Below, in pieces: positions 54,480 through 64,000 of a stretch of DNA of 64,000 bases (positions are counted from its first letter, which is position 1; every line of letters starts with the position of its first letter). The stretch spans positions 4,323,001 to 4,387,000 of the forward strand of contig NC_084933.1 of the NCBI RefSeq assembly GCF_958298935.1, in the 5' to 3' direction. The notes beneath the pieces were generated by a model. It had not been told where the DNA came from. It did not search any database and was given only the letters and a program-made list of their open reading frames with translations. The stretch comes from Phragmites australis (Eukaryota > Streptophyta > Magnoliopsida > Poales > Poaceae). The position numbers and the translations under genes are program-made.

Positions 54480-56214
54480 CTACCCATGGCTGGATCCACA
54501 ACGACCACTGAGTCCCGTTCCGAGGACCCCGGACACGCGAGGTGTTCATCATGGGATATGACTCAGATGACCCCGGTGTGCTCCAAGCTTGGAATACCGA
54601 AACGGAGTCGAAGGACTCCGAAACCCAATGAGAAGTCCGCATGGTAGCCCATGCAGCTGGGAACAACAGAGGTTCTCGTTCCCCGGGTATCGGCGGTAAC
54701 TCCAAGCCATACTCCTAGAGGGAAACCCGCCTGGTGTCAAACAAGGAGGCGCTCTGATACAGTTCTAGCAACTACAATGCCACCCAGAGTAGCGCCTGTC
54801 GTGGGAGCAGTCCTTGGGGGCATCATCGCCTAGTCCTTCGCGTCACACGAATATTGGGGATTCCCACCCTTGTGATATTTCACCACTCTGGATGGATGCT
54901 TCTTAGTCACCCACCTGTAGCAATACTAGAGGGTTCGCCGGTGGTATCATGGTTGCGCTACCTCCCTCTCCTAGCAGAAACCGCACGACGCCAAGTCACG
55001 GCGGCGAAGACGACTCCCATTTTCAGGACTGATGATGGTCGTGATCTTTAGGAGTCGCAGCAGGCCCTGCGGCAGGACAAATATCATACCCCCACTGTAA
55101 TGAGGGGTACTTGGAGAACCCCATCGTGTTGGGATAGCCAAACCCCTGACTTGTGTGACTCTCTTCACCACTGTGACCTCCACAGCGGGATCTAGGGTCA
55201 GAGGGCCAACTGAGAGCAGAAGGATCGTGCCTGGCGAGGGTAGGACAAGGGAAAGCAACCCTACCGCTCGCGTCTCTCTTGCAGGGAGGTGTCGAATTCC
55301 TTCATCCCGTTGCCAGGACCTCATGACCATTGTCTATCTCCCCAAGTACGTGCGGCCGCCCATCAGCCGGTGGCTCCCTGGGTTGTGAGAGGTGCGCTGG
55401 TTGGACAAGTTCCCGCTGGTCCTAGCCAAAAAGTATGACGACTCTTCTAATCCGGATAAACTCCTACAGATCTACACCACCATAGTGCAGGCCGCGTGTG
55501 GCAACAGGAAGGTCATGGTGAACTATTTCTCAACCGCTTTGACTGGCTCATCTTGGTCCTAGCTTATGAACCTCCCTCGTGGGGTCGCTTCACTCACGGG
55601 AGAACTTATGCGACAAGTTTGTCGCCAATTTCCAAGGGACATATGCTCGACCAGGGGTCGAGGATGACCTGTACCAAATCAGGCAGCGATAGGTTGAGTT
55701 GCTGTGAGACTTTATCCGGCGTTTCATCGAACATCGAAACACCATTCCAAAGATCGCAAGTGAATATGTGGTCATCACCTTCCAGAGGGGGACCAAAGAC
55801 CAGAAGATGGTCGAAAAACTGGCCACCAAGCAAGTCCATAGCACCACCGAGCTCTTCAAGCTCGCAAACAAGTGCATGCAGACTGTTGAGGCCCGAGAGT
55901 GCCAGAGCGACACGAAGCCACAGCCGACCTCCGACCAACCCGCCTCTTCCAAAGGGGTTAGATGGAAAGAGAAAAAGAAGAACAAGCGTAAGGCAGGATC
56001 ACCCGAGGTCATGGTGGTCGAGCAGACCAACCAACCACGTCGGCGCTTCGAGAAAAAGGAAGGTAAAAAGGGTAGAGACCACTGCCCAATCCATCAAACA
56101 TGCGTCCACGACCTGATCGAGTGCAAGGTCATGCAGAGCATCATCGGGAAGGAGCTTTGGGAGCACAAACCCAGGTGTGGCAACAATGGCGAAGACGGGG
56201 CTGACCTTGACTAG
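54480..56214 (+). pseudogene. Gypsy gag, degenerate
   Basis: Several frames must be joined. The best part (about 55500-56214) reads NYFSTALTGSSWSYLMNLP, then LCDKFVANFQGTYARPGVEDDL, then RRFIEHRNTIPKIASEYVV. The last stretch runs through ELFKLANKCMQTVEARE and HCPIHQTCVHDLIECKVM to 56214. This is the retrotransposon gag core typical of Tat elements. The 5' half is too broken to read with confidence. Confidence 0.72.
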
Positions 56215-56244
56215 TTGGTGCTAGGGTTCTAGCAGGCCGACCAA

Positions 56245-56985
56245 ATGGTCCACCACATCTTCAGAGACGCCGCAACGTATTTCTCGAACAGGGAGTACAA
56301 GTCAATGGTCCGTGAGGTGTGGACGACCATGTCGGAACCAAGCCCTCGTCTAAAGTGGTTGGAGGTACCCCTCACCTTCAACCAGGCGGACCACCCTGCA
56401 TACATCAAGCACCCTGGTCGCTACCTCATTGTGGTCGAATCCACGGTACAAAACATCTGGCTGGGTCGTGTTCTAGTCGCTGAAGGGAGCTCCATCAACC
56501 TCCTCTTCGCTGAAACGCTAGATGCCCTACAGATTCCGAGGAGTGCATTGAGGTTGTCTCCTCCTTTGTTTCGAATTAACCCTGGCTCCTTGGCTAAACC
56601 GTTGGTGCAAATTGAGTTGTCCGTCACCTTCGGCTCTCTGAATAACTTAAGGACCGAAAGGGTCCTGTTCAATGTGGACTTCGGGACTGCTTCTAATGCG
56701 ATCCTGGGGTGACCTGCGATGGCCCAATTTATGGTCATTGCCCACTACACATACGAGGCAATCAAGATCCCTAGTACGACAGGGGCCATCACTATTTTTG
56801 GCAGCGCAAAGATGGCCCTACACTGCGATAAGAGGAGCCTCGATATGGTCAAGCTGCCTCCCGAGTCACAGCCAAAGGACGCCGGCCCTAGTGGTCGCCA
56901 GGTGAAAGTCCACGTCATTGCCAACCCAGATAATCGGCTCAAGGCAATTTGCCTAATGACGTTGATCCATCCAGTACGGTCCTGA
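56245..56985 (+). pseudogene. Gypsy protease, degenerate
   Basis: FNQADHPAYIKHPGRYLIVVES leads to VLVAEGSSINLLFAETLDAL, where the usual D(G/S)GSS active site has become EGSS. FNVDFGTASNAILG and, after a stop, AMAQFMVIAHYTYEAIKIPS follow. The order and motifs are those of Tat-type protease. Confidence 0.72.
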
Positions 56986-57009
56986 TAGGGATCGGCCTAG
57001 ACCCCAAAT

Positions 57010-58260
57010 AGGAACTCGTGCCCATCACTTTCCCTCAATCGAATGCGGGCATCTTTTCATGGAGTCCGTCTGATATGCCCGGAGTCCCTAGAGACGTGAT
57101 CGAGCATAAGTTATATGTACGAATGGACGTGCGACCTGTAAAGCAAAAGGCGCATTAGTTCTCTGCCAACTGGAAGCAAGCACTTTGAGAGGAGGTCGAT
57201 AAGCTTCTGGAAGCAGGCTTCTTCCGTGAGGTACAATATCTGAAATGGCTGGCTTACCCAGTCATGGTCCAGAAACACAACGATAAGTAGAGGATGTGCG
57301 TCGACTTCACTGACCTCAACTAGGCATGCTTGAAAGATCTCTTCCCTCTGCCCCGGATTAACTAGCTTGTTGACTCAACGGCCAACAACAATCTGCTAAG
57401 CTTCTTAGATGCCCGCTCAAGGTACCATCAAATTAACATGTGTAGGGTAGGTGAGGAGAAGACTGCTTCTGTAAAACCTTTTGGGGTCTTTTGTTATGTA
57501 AAAATATCTTTTGGTCTAAAAATGCTGGTGTGACTAACCAACGTTGCATTCACCTCATTCTTTGGCCATAGCTCGGTAGAAATATCGAAGCATATGTTGA
57601 TGATGTGGTTGTAAAAAGTAGAACCGAGGACGACCTAGTCAGGGATCTTTAGGAAACGTTCGACAACCTTCAGAAATACCGCATGAAATTAAACCTAGAG
57701 AAGTGCACATTTGAAGTTCCATCAAGAAAATTGCTTGGGTTCCTCATATAAAGTCGAGGAATAGAGGCAAACTCTGATAAGATCAGAGCCATCAACCAGA
57801 TGAAATCCCCAACTAGGTTAAATGAAGTCTAGAAGCTAACAGGATGTGTGATGGCTTTGAGTAGGTTCATCTTGAGGCTGAGAGAGATGACGTTGCCGCT
57901 CTTCAAGCTAAGCGACCACTTCTCATTGACAACAGAAGTAGAGATGGCCTTCCAGAAACTCAAAAGGCACCTCTCTTCCCCTCCGGTATTGACCACTCCT
58001 TGACTAGACAATGAACTCTTGTTCTATGTTGCAGCTACCCCACAGATCGCGAGCGCGGTGGTCCTGGTCGTCGAACGAGAAGGATTTTAGCGACCAGTAT
58101 ACTATGTTAGCGAGGTCCTACACGGCACGAAAGCTCAATACCCACAGGCTCAGAAGCTGCTTTACGCCATATTGATGTCCTCTCACAAGCTTAGACACTA
58201 TTCTAGGCCCAAAAAATTAAGGTATTTTGCTTGCTTCCCATTAGAGAAATACTCCACAAT
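57010..58260 (+). pseudogene. Gypsy reverse transcriptase and RNase H, degenerate
   Basis: Readable blocks: MPGVPRDVIEHKLYV, EEVDKLLEAGFFREVQY, RMCVDFTDLN, FLDARSRYHQINM, KTASVKPFGVFCY. The active-site area near 57600 reads AYVDDVVVKSRTED across a frame change. LNLEKCTFEVP-like sequence and the RNase H part ([19 protein letters not shown]) end near 58210. Stops occur in nearly every block. Confidence 0.72.
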
Positions 58261-58339
58261 AGGGATGCTGCAGGAAGAACTACAAAGTGGACAGTAGAGC
58301 TCAGAGAGTTCAATATTCAATTCGTTCCTCGAATAGCTC

Positions 58340-58876
58340 GGGGCCATCAAGTCCCAGACGCAGGCCGATTTTGTGGTTGCGTTGTCATCCTATGAGCCCA
58401 AACAGGAACAACGACCAAAGACAAACGAGCATTGGACCATGCACTTCGATGGATCATTTACGTTGGAGGGAGCGGGAGTTGGAGTGGTCTTGACCTCACC
58501 AGCTGGCGACATCCTTAGGTGCATATTTCAGTTATGTTTTTCGACCACTAACAATATTGCAGAATATGAGGGCCTCTTGTCCGGAATGCGAGTAGCCTTT
58601 ACACTTGGGATAAAACGCATGTTAGCGATAGGGGACGCGTTACTAGTTATAAACCACGTGCAAAAGGAATTTCAATGCTCTGAGCCAACAATGGAGTCAT
58701 ACCTCACGGAAGAGAGAAGATTAGAGCGACACTTTATCAGTTTTGAGGTCAAGCATGTCCCTCTCAAGGATAGCTTCCTAACCAATGAGCTTGCTCATCC
58801 AGCTTCTTCTCATGAAACTGTCTCGATCAGAGTATTTGAAGAAAGACTCACACGACCAACCACTGCTACCCCATAA
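58340..58876 (+). pseudogene. Second (archaeal-type) RNase H of the gypsy element
   Basis: A 167-codon open stretch with WTMHFDGSFTLEGAGVGVVL, FSTTNNIAEYEGLLSGMRVA and LAIGDALLVINHVQKEF carries D, E and D residues in positions expected for RNase H. VKHVPLKDSFLTNELAHPAS follows. Although open, it is flanked by broken frames. It is the best preserved part of this element. Confidence 0.78.
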
Positions 58877-59020
58877 GTCGCGTGTGAAGGGGATGCTCCA
58901 CTTGAAAATGAAGCACCAAAGGAAACACCTTTGGAGGCAATGCCTCCTTCGGTGTCGTTGACCTCGGGTAGCCATCATGTGGTCACCCTGCTTAATTCAG
59001 GTACGACTTGGATGGATCAG

Positions 59021-62000
59021 TGTCACACCCGATTTTAACGGCCAAAACCAGATGCGGCTTATGTGTGCCCAGGATGTCCAACACACATAAGGACGTCACA
59101 GGTGAAGTAACAAAAGCAATACTTTTATTAAATAAACGTTAAACTCTTACAACAATTGACAAATATTGTCTTCTATGAAGATATCTACAGCGGAACAGAA
59201 GTACTAGTGCCCAACAACACCGCAGGCAACTAACTGGGAGACACGCGCCTAGAACGTCACAACCTCGTCTTGATAGTCTTCAACATCTTCACTCACTGAG
59301 CAGCAGCATACATATCGCATGGTATAGGGAAAATAACAAGTGTGAGCATATAGAGTACTCAGCAAGTGGGGAAAAGTAATGATATGCAGGCTTATACCAA
59401 GAATAGACTAACACATGGTATTTTTGCCTAAATGTGAGTAATGAAAACACATTTGGACTCAAAAGCATTAAGCAATTATTAAGTGAATGTAACCCATACA
59501 GTTCAATACGCAGCATACAAGGCTCCCCACCTTGCATACCATAACCGTCTAGTACTCCCTGTACTATAACCAAAACCACAACCATCTAGTACTCACTGTA
59601 CCAGAACCATAACCACAACCATCTAGTACTCCTTGTACCAGAACCGTAACCACAACTATCTAGTACTCCCTGTACCAGAACCATAACCACAACCAAACTC
59701 ATAACCACAACCAAACTCATAACCATAACCCACTAATCATGTGAGGATCTAAGTCTCTCATATCCGTGAGCACGGCTGTTATAACAGTTTTACACTCTGC
59801 AGATGTTGTCCAGCTTTCCCCACGAGTCAGTGAATCTCATGTTGCCGTGTTCGCAAAACACTTAACACACGCCAGTGGTGTGCCGCCAAGAATCATTGTA
59901 TGATACTGTCCACTAACTAGAGACTAATCCAGTATATGTCTGCCCACTAGGTTTCACCGCCAGGCTTTACGCAAGATAAGCTCCTACCCAAAAGCCCCCT
60001 TTTGTGCTAACCCAACACACACTGGATAGACTCTAATCAGTATGTCACGCCTTACCCATATCAGCCTCGTGGTTGGTACGTTACTTCTTGGGTTGTCGCT
60101 CCACGAACCGGTCCTTAGGTTACTTGAGCAAACACTAAACCAACATCATAACCATGACAACCAACAAAACTACTTTGCTCAAGACATAAGGTTCCATGTT
60201 GCTAGACCATTAACAAATTAACCATCAATGTTGTATATATTCATTAGTCAAGATTATGACACTTCTTAACATCCTAAAATGCATGGCTAAGCAATCTACC
60301 CACAAAGACATCTAACCATAAACCATCTAGGTTCCAAGGGATGATAAAGGAAAATCTAGGGAAAACCCTAATATAGGTGACTACCCATCATATTGACACT
60401 GTATGCAATTTTGTAAAATAAAACATTTGAAAACATAGATTCAATATGATCAAGGACACTTGTCTTTTTCCTAATGCTGCTCAGTGTTGTCGAAATCTTG
60501 GTCTTGAAGTCCCTCGAACTGCTCCGGAATGTTATCAACTAATCGTGAGAACTACCGACAAACAACACAAAGGAAAACACTAAAAACAACATATCAAACA
60601 TCATTAAAACACTTTTAAAACACTATAGTTGGATAGGGATGATTTTAGAAACGTTTAGACGCAAGAATCGCCTAAATCGGAGTTAAGATGAAAAGAGAAC
60701 AGCTTTCGAGAAATGGATTAGGCTGAAAAGAAAATGCTGATTTTCCTGAACTATCTTCCTATGAGAAAGGTTTTATTGCACATCATTGTGTCAGGCTTGA
60801 CAATATTATCGCGCAAGATTCAATAAGTGTAGGGCAGACTAGACTTCACTGACTAGGCTAAGGAGAATGATGGAGCGCTGACTTGGCATACTATGCAAGT
60901 ACCATCTTGGATTAAAGAAGGGATACGTGAAGATCTAGTATCGACCACCTATGATGGATCAAAAAGACTGAAGGTTGCGCTTCTAGGTTAAAGATACTAC
61001 TGGTGACTCTATGTAGCGGTGGTGGTTTGGGTTTCGTCAAAGACAGCGATCGGGCATGTGGCCACAGACATCGATGTCGGCTTCAGTGGTGTTTCGGTGA
61101 AGCGAGGGAAGCATAGCGTAGAATACGGAAAGACTAATTCATCGGTATGGTTGGTTTTGGAAGGGGTCATTCGAGGTAGCGGCAAAATAGCGATGACTGC
61201 TTCTAGGTTTGGTGGTGACCACGAACAAATGCAGGAACGAAGACACTCACGTTCTAGGAGATTGGCTATCAAATTTGAGAAACCGTTTGAATAGAGATGT
61301 TCATATATCCCGGGAATACAATGCTATGGCATAGATTTTGGTATATCATCTACTGAGAGGAAGAACGATCAGCGGAGATGAGACGGGTGATGGCTGCGAC
61401 GTGCTGTGGTTGGCAATGGCGTCCTAGTCGTGTCGCTGCACAAACAGGGATGGGCTCCTAGGGTAACGTAGAAGACTTGATGGGACACACTGTGACGTAG
61501 TTGGTGCATCCATACAGCTTTCAGATTGACGGGGGATGTGAATGCAAATCCGGTGCGCGCGCAGAACGCATCCAGAAACCGGACAGCGGGTATGTCGACC
61601 TTGATTGCGGTGGTTTGGCTGCTCTCCTGGCCGACCTGGTTGGTGAGGGCGTGGGGAACATCATGGGACATGCACTGGTGAAAGGGTTTGGTGATTTGAC
61701 CTCTGGTCGGTCGGGAACATCGATGCTAATCGGCTACAGCACGGCTGTCTCACGGCTGTCCGCGACGGTGACGACCATGGCGGCATAGATCAGACTTTGG
61801 CCGGGGCTAGGGCTTGGCTAGAGACTTAGTATGATGCTAAAACAGTAGTAAAGGAGGAGAAGAAGGGGTCCTCACCTTGCTTTGATGGTCGAGAAAGGAG
61901 AATTCGCGGGGAAGACGACGTAGCGCTTCATGGGTGGCGGCGGCGGCTCTGTATTCCAAGGATTATATCTCCATCTTTCGGACTCCAAATTGAACGTTTC

Positions 62001-62943
62001 TTGATTCTAAATTGTATTACTCGAAAATATCTACAACTTTGGTAGTCATTGGAACTTCTGAAAAAGCCATCTTGATTTCCAAAAATGCATCACAAGATAA
62101 ACTATTTGAACTCGGACTTCTCATCGCAGCACTGATTTCGGGGGCCATAACTCCTAGCTCTATTATCCAAAAGGTGACTTCCATAGGTTCAAATCTAAGC
62201 TCCCAATGAGACCTACAACTTTGGTATTGTCAAGATTTGCATTTGAGGCCATTTTGAACTCTGAAACGTCATGCAAATATGAGGCTGTTTAGGACTCCGC
62301 GAAAATTTGCAGATTTCGTGGATCCTTTGTTGGGCCATCTAGAAGACTTGGCTAAGGGTTTGGACTTGAGCAAGATTGAGCCTAAAGACACTTTAGGTAT
62401 ATCTAGGCTTTAGAAAAGAAACTTTTGCAGAAAAATTTGAATAGGATTTGAATTTGAATTGAGTTTGGAGTGAATTTGAGAGAAACCAAAAGATAAGGTT
62501 GAACAAGAATATGAGTAGATAAGGAATTTGAATTTGGATTTGGGTAGAATTTGAGAAAGAGGAGAGATTGACTTTAAACAAGGATTTGGATAAGATTTGA
62601 ATTAAACTAGAGAAGTATTAGGTATAATCAAGGATTGAATAGATGATGAATTCAAGGACTTTGAATTCCAACCATTAAGATCCTTAACTTATTCACTACT
62701 GAGTTTTGTAAAAACCTTTTCAAAATCTTTTTCACTCAAAAACCAAAGAGAAAGAAAAGAAAAGGAACTCTAATGCATTTACTTGGCTCCTAGCAAAACT
62801 CAGCATGCAATGCACACAAAATAATAACCTATATTGATTGATTGATTAAGAAAATAGGTTTTAAACCTATTTTACTGGTGAAGCTATTCAATAATCTTGA
62901 AAAAATTTAGAAAATTGAGAAATCTAAAAATCAAGGTGTTACA
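59021..62943 (-). repeat. Solo LTR (3.9 kb) of a large-LTR retrotransposon
   Basis: Bounded by TGTCACACCC (59021) and GGTGTTACA (62943), so on the minus strand it runs TGTAACACC…GGGTGTGACA. An exact 5-bp target duplication ATCAG lies at 59016-59020 and 62944-62948. No pol domain and no internal second LTR pair were seen. A fragment of the same family in opposite orientation ends at 3573. The single-LTR structure with intact duplication implies recombination between two LTRs that removed the internal part. Short frames inside (for example 61019-61294 and 61501-61788) show no motif. Confidence 0.72.
59548..59735. repeat. 37-bp minisatellite within the solo LTR
   Basis: TCTAGTACT recurs at 59548, 59585, 59622 and 59659, exactly 37 bp apart. 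Each unit has a CTGTACCAGAACC(A/G)TAACCACAACC-like body. Two copies of an 18-bp AACCACAACCAAACTCAT unit follow. Confidence 0.9.
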
Positions 62944-62948
62944 ATCAG

Positions 62949-63607
62949 ATCTTAGACTACCTTTAGGATCGAGCACTCCCTGAAGATGATGCGTCAATAG
63001 AAAGGGCCACGTGGCAAGCCCGTAGATACTCAAAGCAACGGACAGGTTGAAAGGGCAAATGGGATGATACTGCAGGGGATCAAGACCTAGGTCTTTGATC
63101 GGATTAAGAGCTATTAAAGACGCTGGATGGAAGAACTACCCACAATACTCTGGTCGCTAAGAAGGACTCCTAGCTGGGCTATGTTCGAAATCTCTTTCTT
63201 CCTGGTCTTTGACGCGGAGGCAATGTTCCCCTCCAAAATCGTCCTTTATTCTCCTCAAGTGACCAACTACTCGGACGACGACCAGATGGCACAGCGCGAG
63301 GACGACATAAACCTAATTGAAGAGTTCTATGATTGTGCTCTAATTTGAGAGCCCAATATCAGCAAAACCTCATACACTACCATGACCATAAGATGCAGGA
63401 ACAGACACTGGTCGTAGGCGACCTCATCCTTAGGCAAGTTCAGAATAAAGCAAGTCAGAATAATCTCTCTCCAAAGTGAGAGGGACCCTACAAGTTGGTC
63501 AATGTCACCCGACCTGGTGCGGTCAAGTTAGCAATGGAGGACAACTATGAATTGCACAACTCTTGGAACATAGCCTTGTTGCGCAAGTTCTATGTCCAGG
63601 GCTACTA
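62949..63607 (+). pseudogene. Gypsy integrase, core deleted
   Basis: After the solo LTR a DRALPEDDASIERATWQARRY-like leader segment (to about 63025) joins abruptly to the region equivalent to NGQVERANGMILQGIKT. WMEELPTILWSLRRTPSWA, EIVLYSP-like, REDDINLIEEFYDCALI and the C-terminal end (LHNSWNIALLRKFYV-like, to 63607) follow. The zinc finger and most of the DDE core are absent, so the enzyme is dead. Confidence 0.75.
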
Positions 63608-64000
63608 AAAAATGAGTCTATTTTCCTATTTTGCAGGATTTTCTGGACAAGCATGGAACATAGGCTTGATCACCTAGTTGGTAGCTTTTTTTTCCGATCA
63701 AGCAGTCGGGGGCTCTAGAGCAATTTAGGTTATAGTATTTTTTCTTATTTTTTTGTGCTACTAGTTATTTTGCCTATTCGCTTATATGGTGAGTACTGAA
63801 CGAGTGGGGATTCAATTTGCCACTCGCATAGTTTCAAGGATATGGGCCACTGGGGGGGTAACGACCTCGAAGCTACAAGTCCTAACTCAAGTTGAGTGCT
63901 GATTGCCACCGAAGGACTTGTCGTGCCAAGGGTTGTCCTAGGCACCATAAACCTAACTAGTGAGTGGTACAGAAAGCCTTGGTCCCCCTTAAATGTAACA
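63608..64000 (+). other. Non-coding 3' region of the gypsy element
   Basis: Sequence after the integrase stop, with T-rich tracts and no frame of note. Tat-type elements often have a long untranslated stretch before the 3' LTR, which would lie beyond the window. Confidence 0.5.

Larger units (their letters stand above)
53880..64000 (+). mobile_element. Tat-type Ty3/gypsy element, decayed, 3' end outside the window
   Basis: Plus-strand order: 5' LTR (end at 54417), primer site, gag, protease, reverse transcriptase, RNase H, second RNase H (HWTMHFDGSFTLEGAG near 58430) and integrase. The extra RNase H points to the Tat lineage. A 3.9-kb solo LTR of another family interrupts it at 59021-62943. 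Integrase lacks most of its catalytic core. Stops are common, mostly CAG/CGA-to-TAG/TGA type, consistent with cytosine decay. The 3' LTR is not visible before the window ends. Confidence 0.82.

Noticed and set aside
61019..61788. Frames of 90-100 codons inside the 3.9-kb solo LTR
   Set aside because: No motif and no partner exons. They lie within a unit defined as an LTR by its ends and target duplication.
1..64000. CRISPR arrays, operons, phage or bacterial defence systems
   Set aside because: Spliced plant genes and plant retroelements show this is nuclear plant DNA. The tandem repeats present lack alternating unique spacers.
1..64000. tRNA or rRNA genes
   Set aside because: No cloverleaf-like A/B boxes or rRNA sequence were noticed. 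The only tRNA-related strings are the short primer-binding sites of retrotransposons. A dedicated tRNA scan was not possible.

Overview
The window is plant nuclear DNA, almost certainly from a grass (Poaceae). Three spliced host genes sit in a background of LTR retrotransposons, a LINE and many MITEs. The first exons of two of the genes are very GC-rich while the later exons are AT-rich, which is the gradient typical of grass genes. The repeat types (Stowaway and Tourist MITEs, a Sirevirus, Tat-type gypsy elements, short-LTR copia) are also typical of grasses. The species cannot be named from the sequence alone.

Layout. 1-5.8 kb: unassigned DNA, a small CACTA-type element, an LTR fragment of a large-LTR family, a gypsy integrase remnant and two Stowaway MITEs of one family. 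5.85-6.65 kb (minus): an intact stand-alone response regulator (132 aa, two coding exons) with a 132-bp tandem duplication just upstream. 8.79-17.93 kb (plus): a full-length but decayed Sirevirus-type copia element with a perfect 5-bp target duplication. 19.0-36.5 kb (minus): a six-exon gene for a thylakoid-lumen protein of the 15.0-kDa (TL15B-like) family. Its third intron is about 13.8 kb because it holds two nested transposon stacks: (a) a deleted Tat-type gypsy carrying a very young gag-only LTR element; (b) a 5'-truncated LINE carrying a copia element, which itself carries a hAT-type element. 39.5-50.7 kb (minus): a complete 18-exon VPS54 gene (GARP tethering complex, 987 aa), with MITE-like insertions in its introns. 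51-53.9 kb: repeat-rich DNA with no gene. 53.9-64 kb (plus): a decayed Tat-type gypsy element interrupted by a 3.9-kb solo LTR.

The three host genes are not an operon or pathway: one acts in phosphorelay signalling, one in the thylakoid lumen and one in endosome-to-Golgi tethering. The most notable structures are the 2.77-kb gag-only element (two mismatches between its 290-bp LTRs, intact 411-codon gag) and the multi-layer nest in the thylakoid gene's intron, where target duplications give the order of insertion. All coordinates, splice junctions and target duplications were read by eye from the sequence; family names come from recalled motif knowledge, not from searches.
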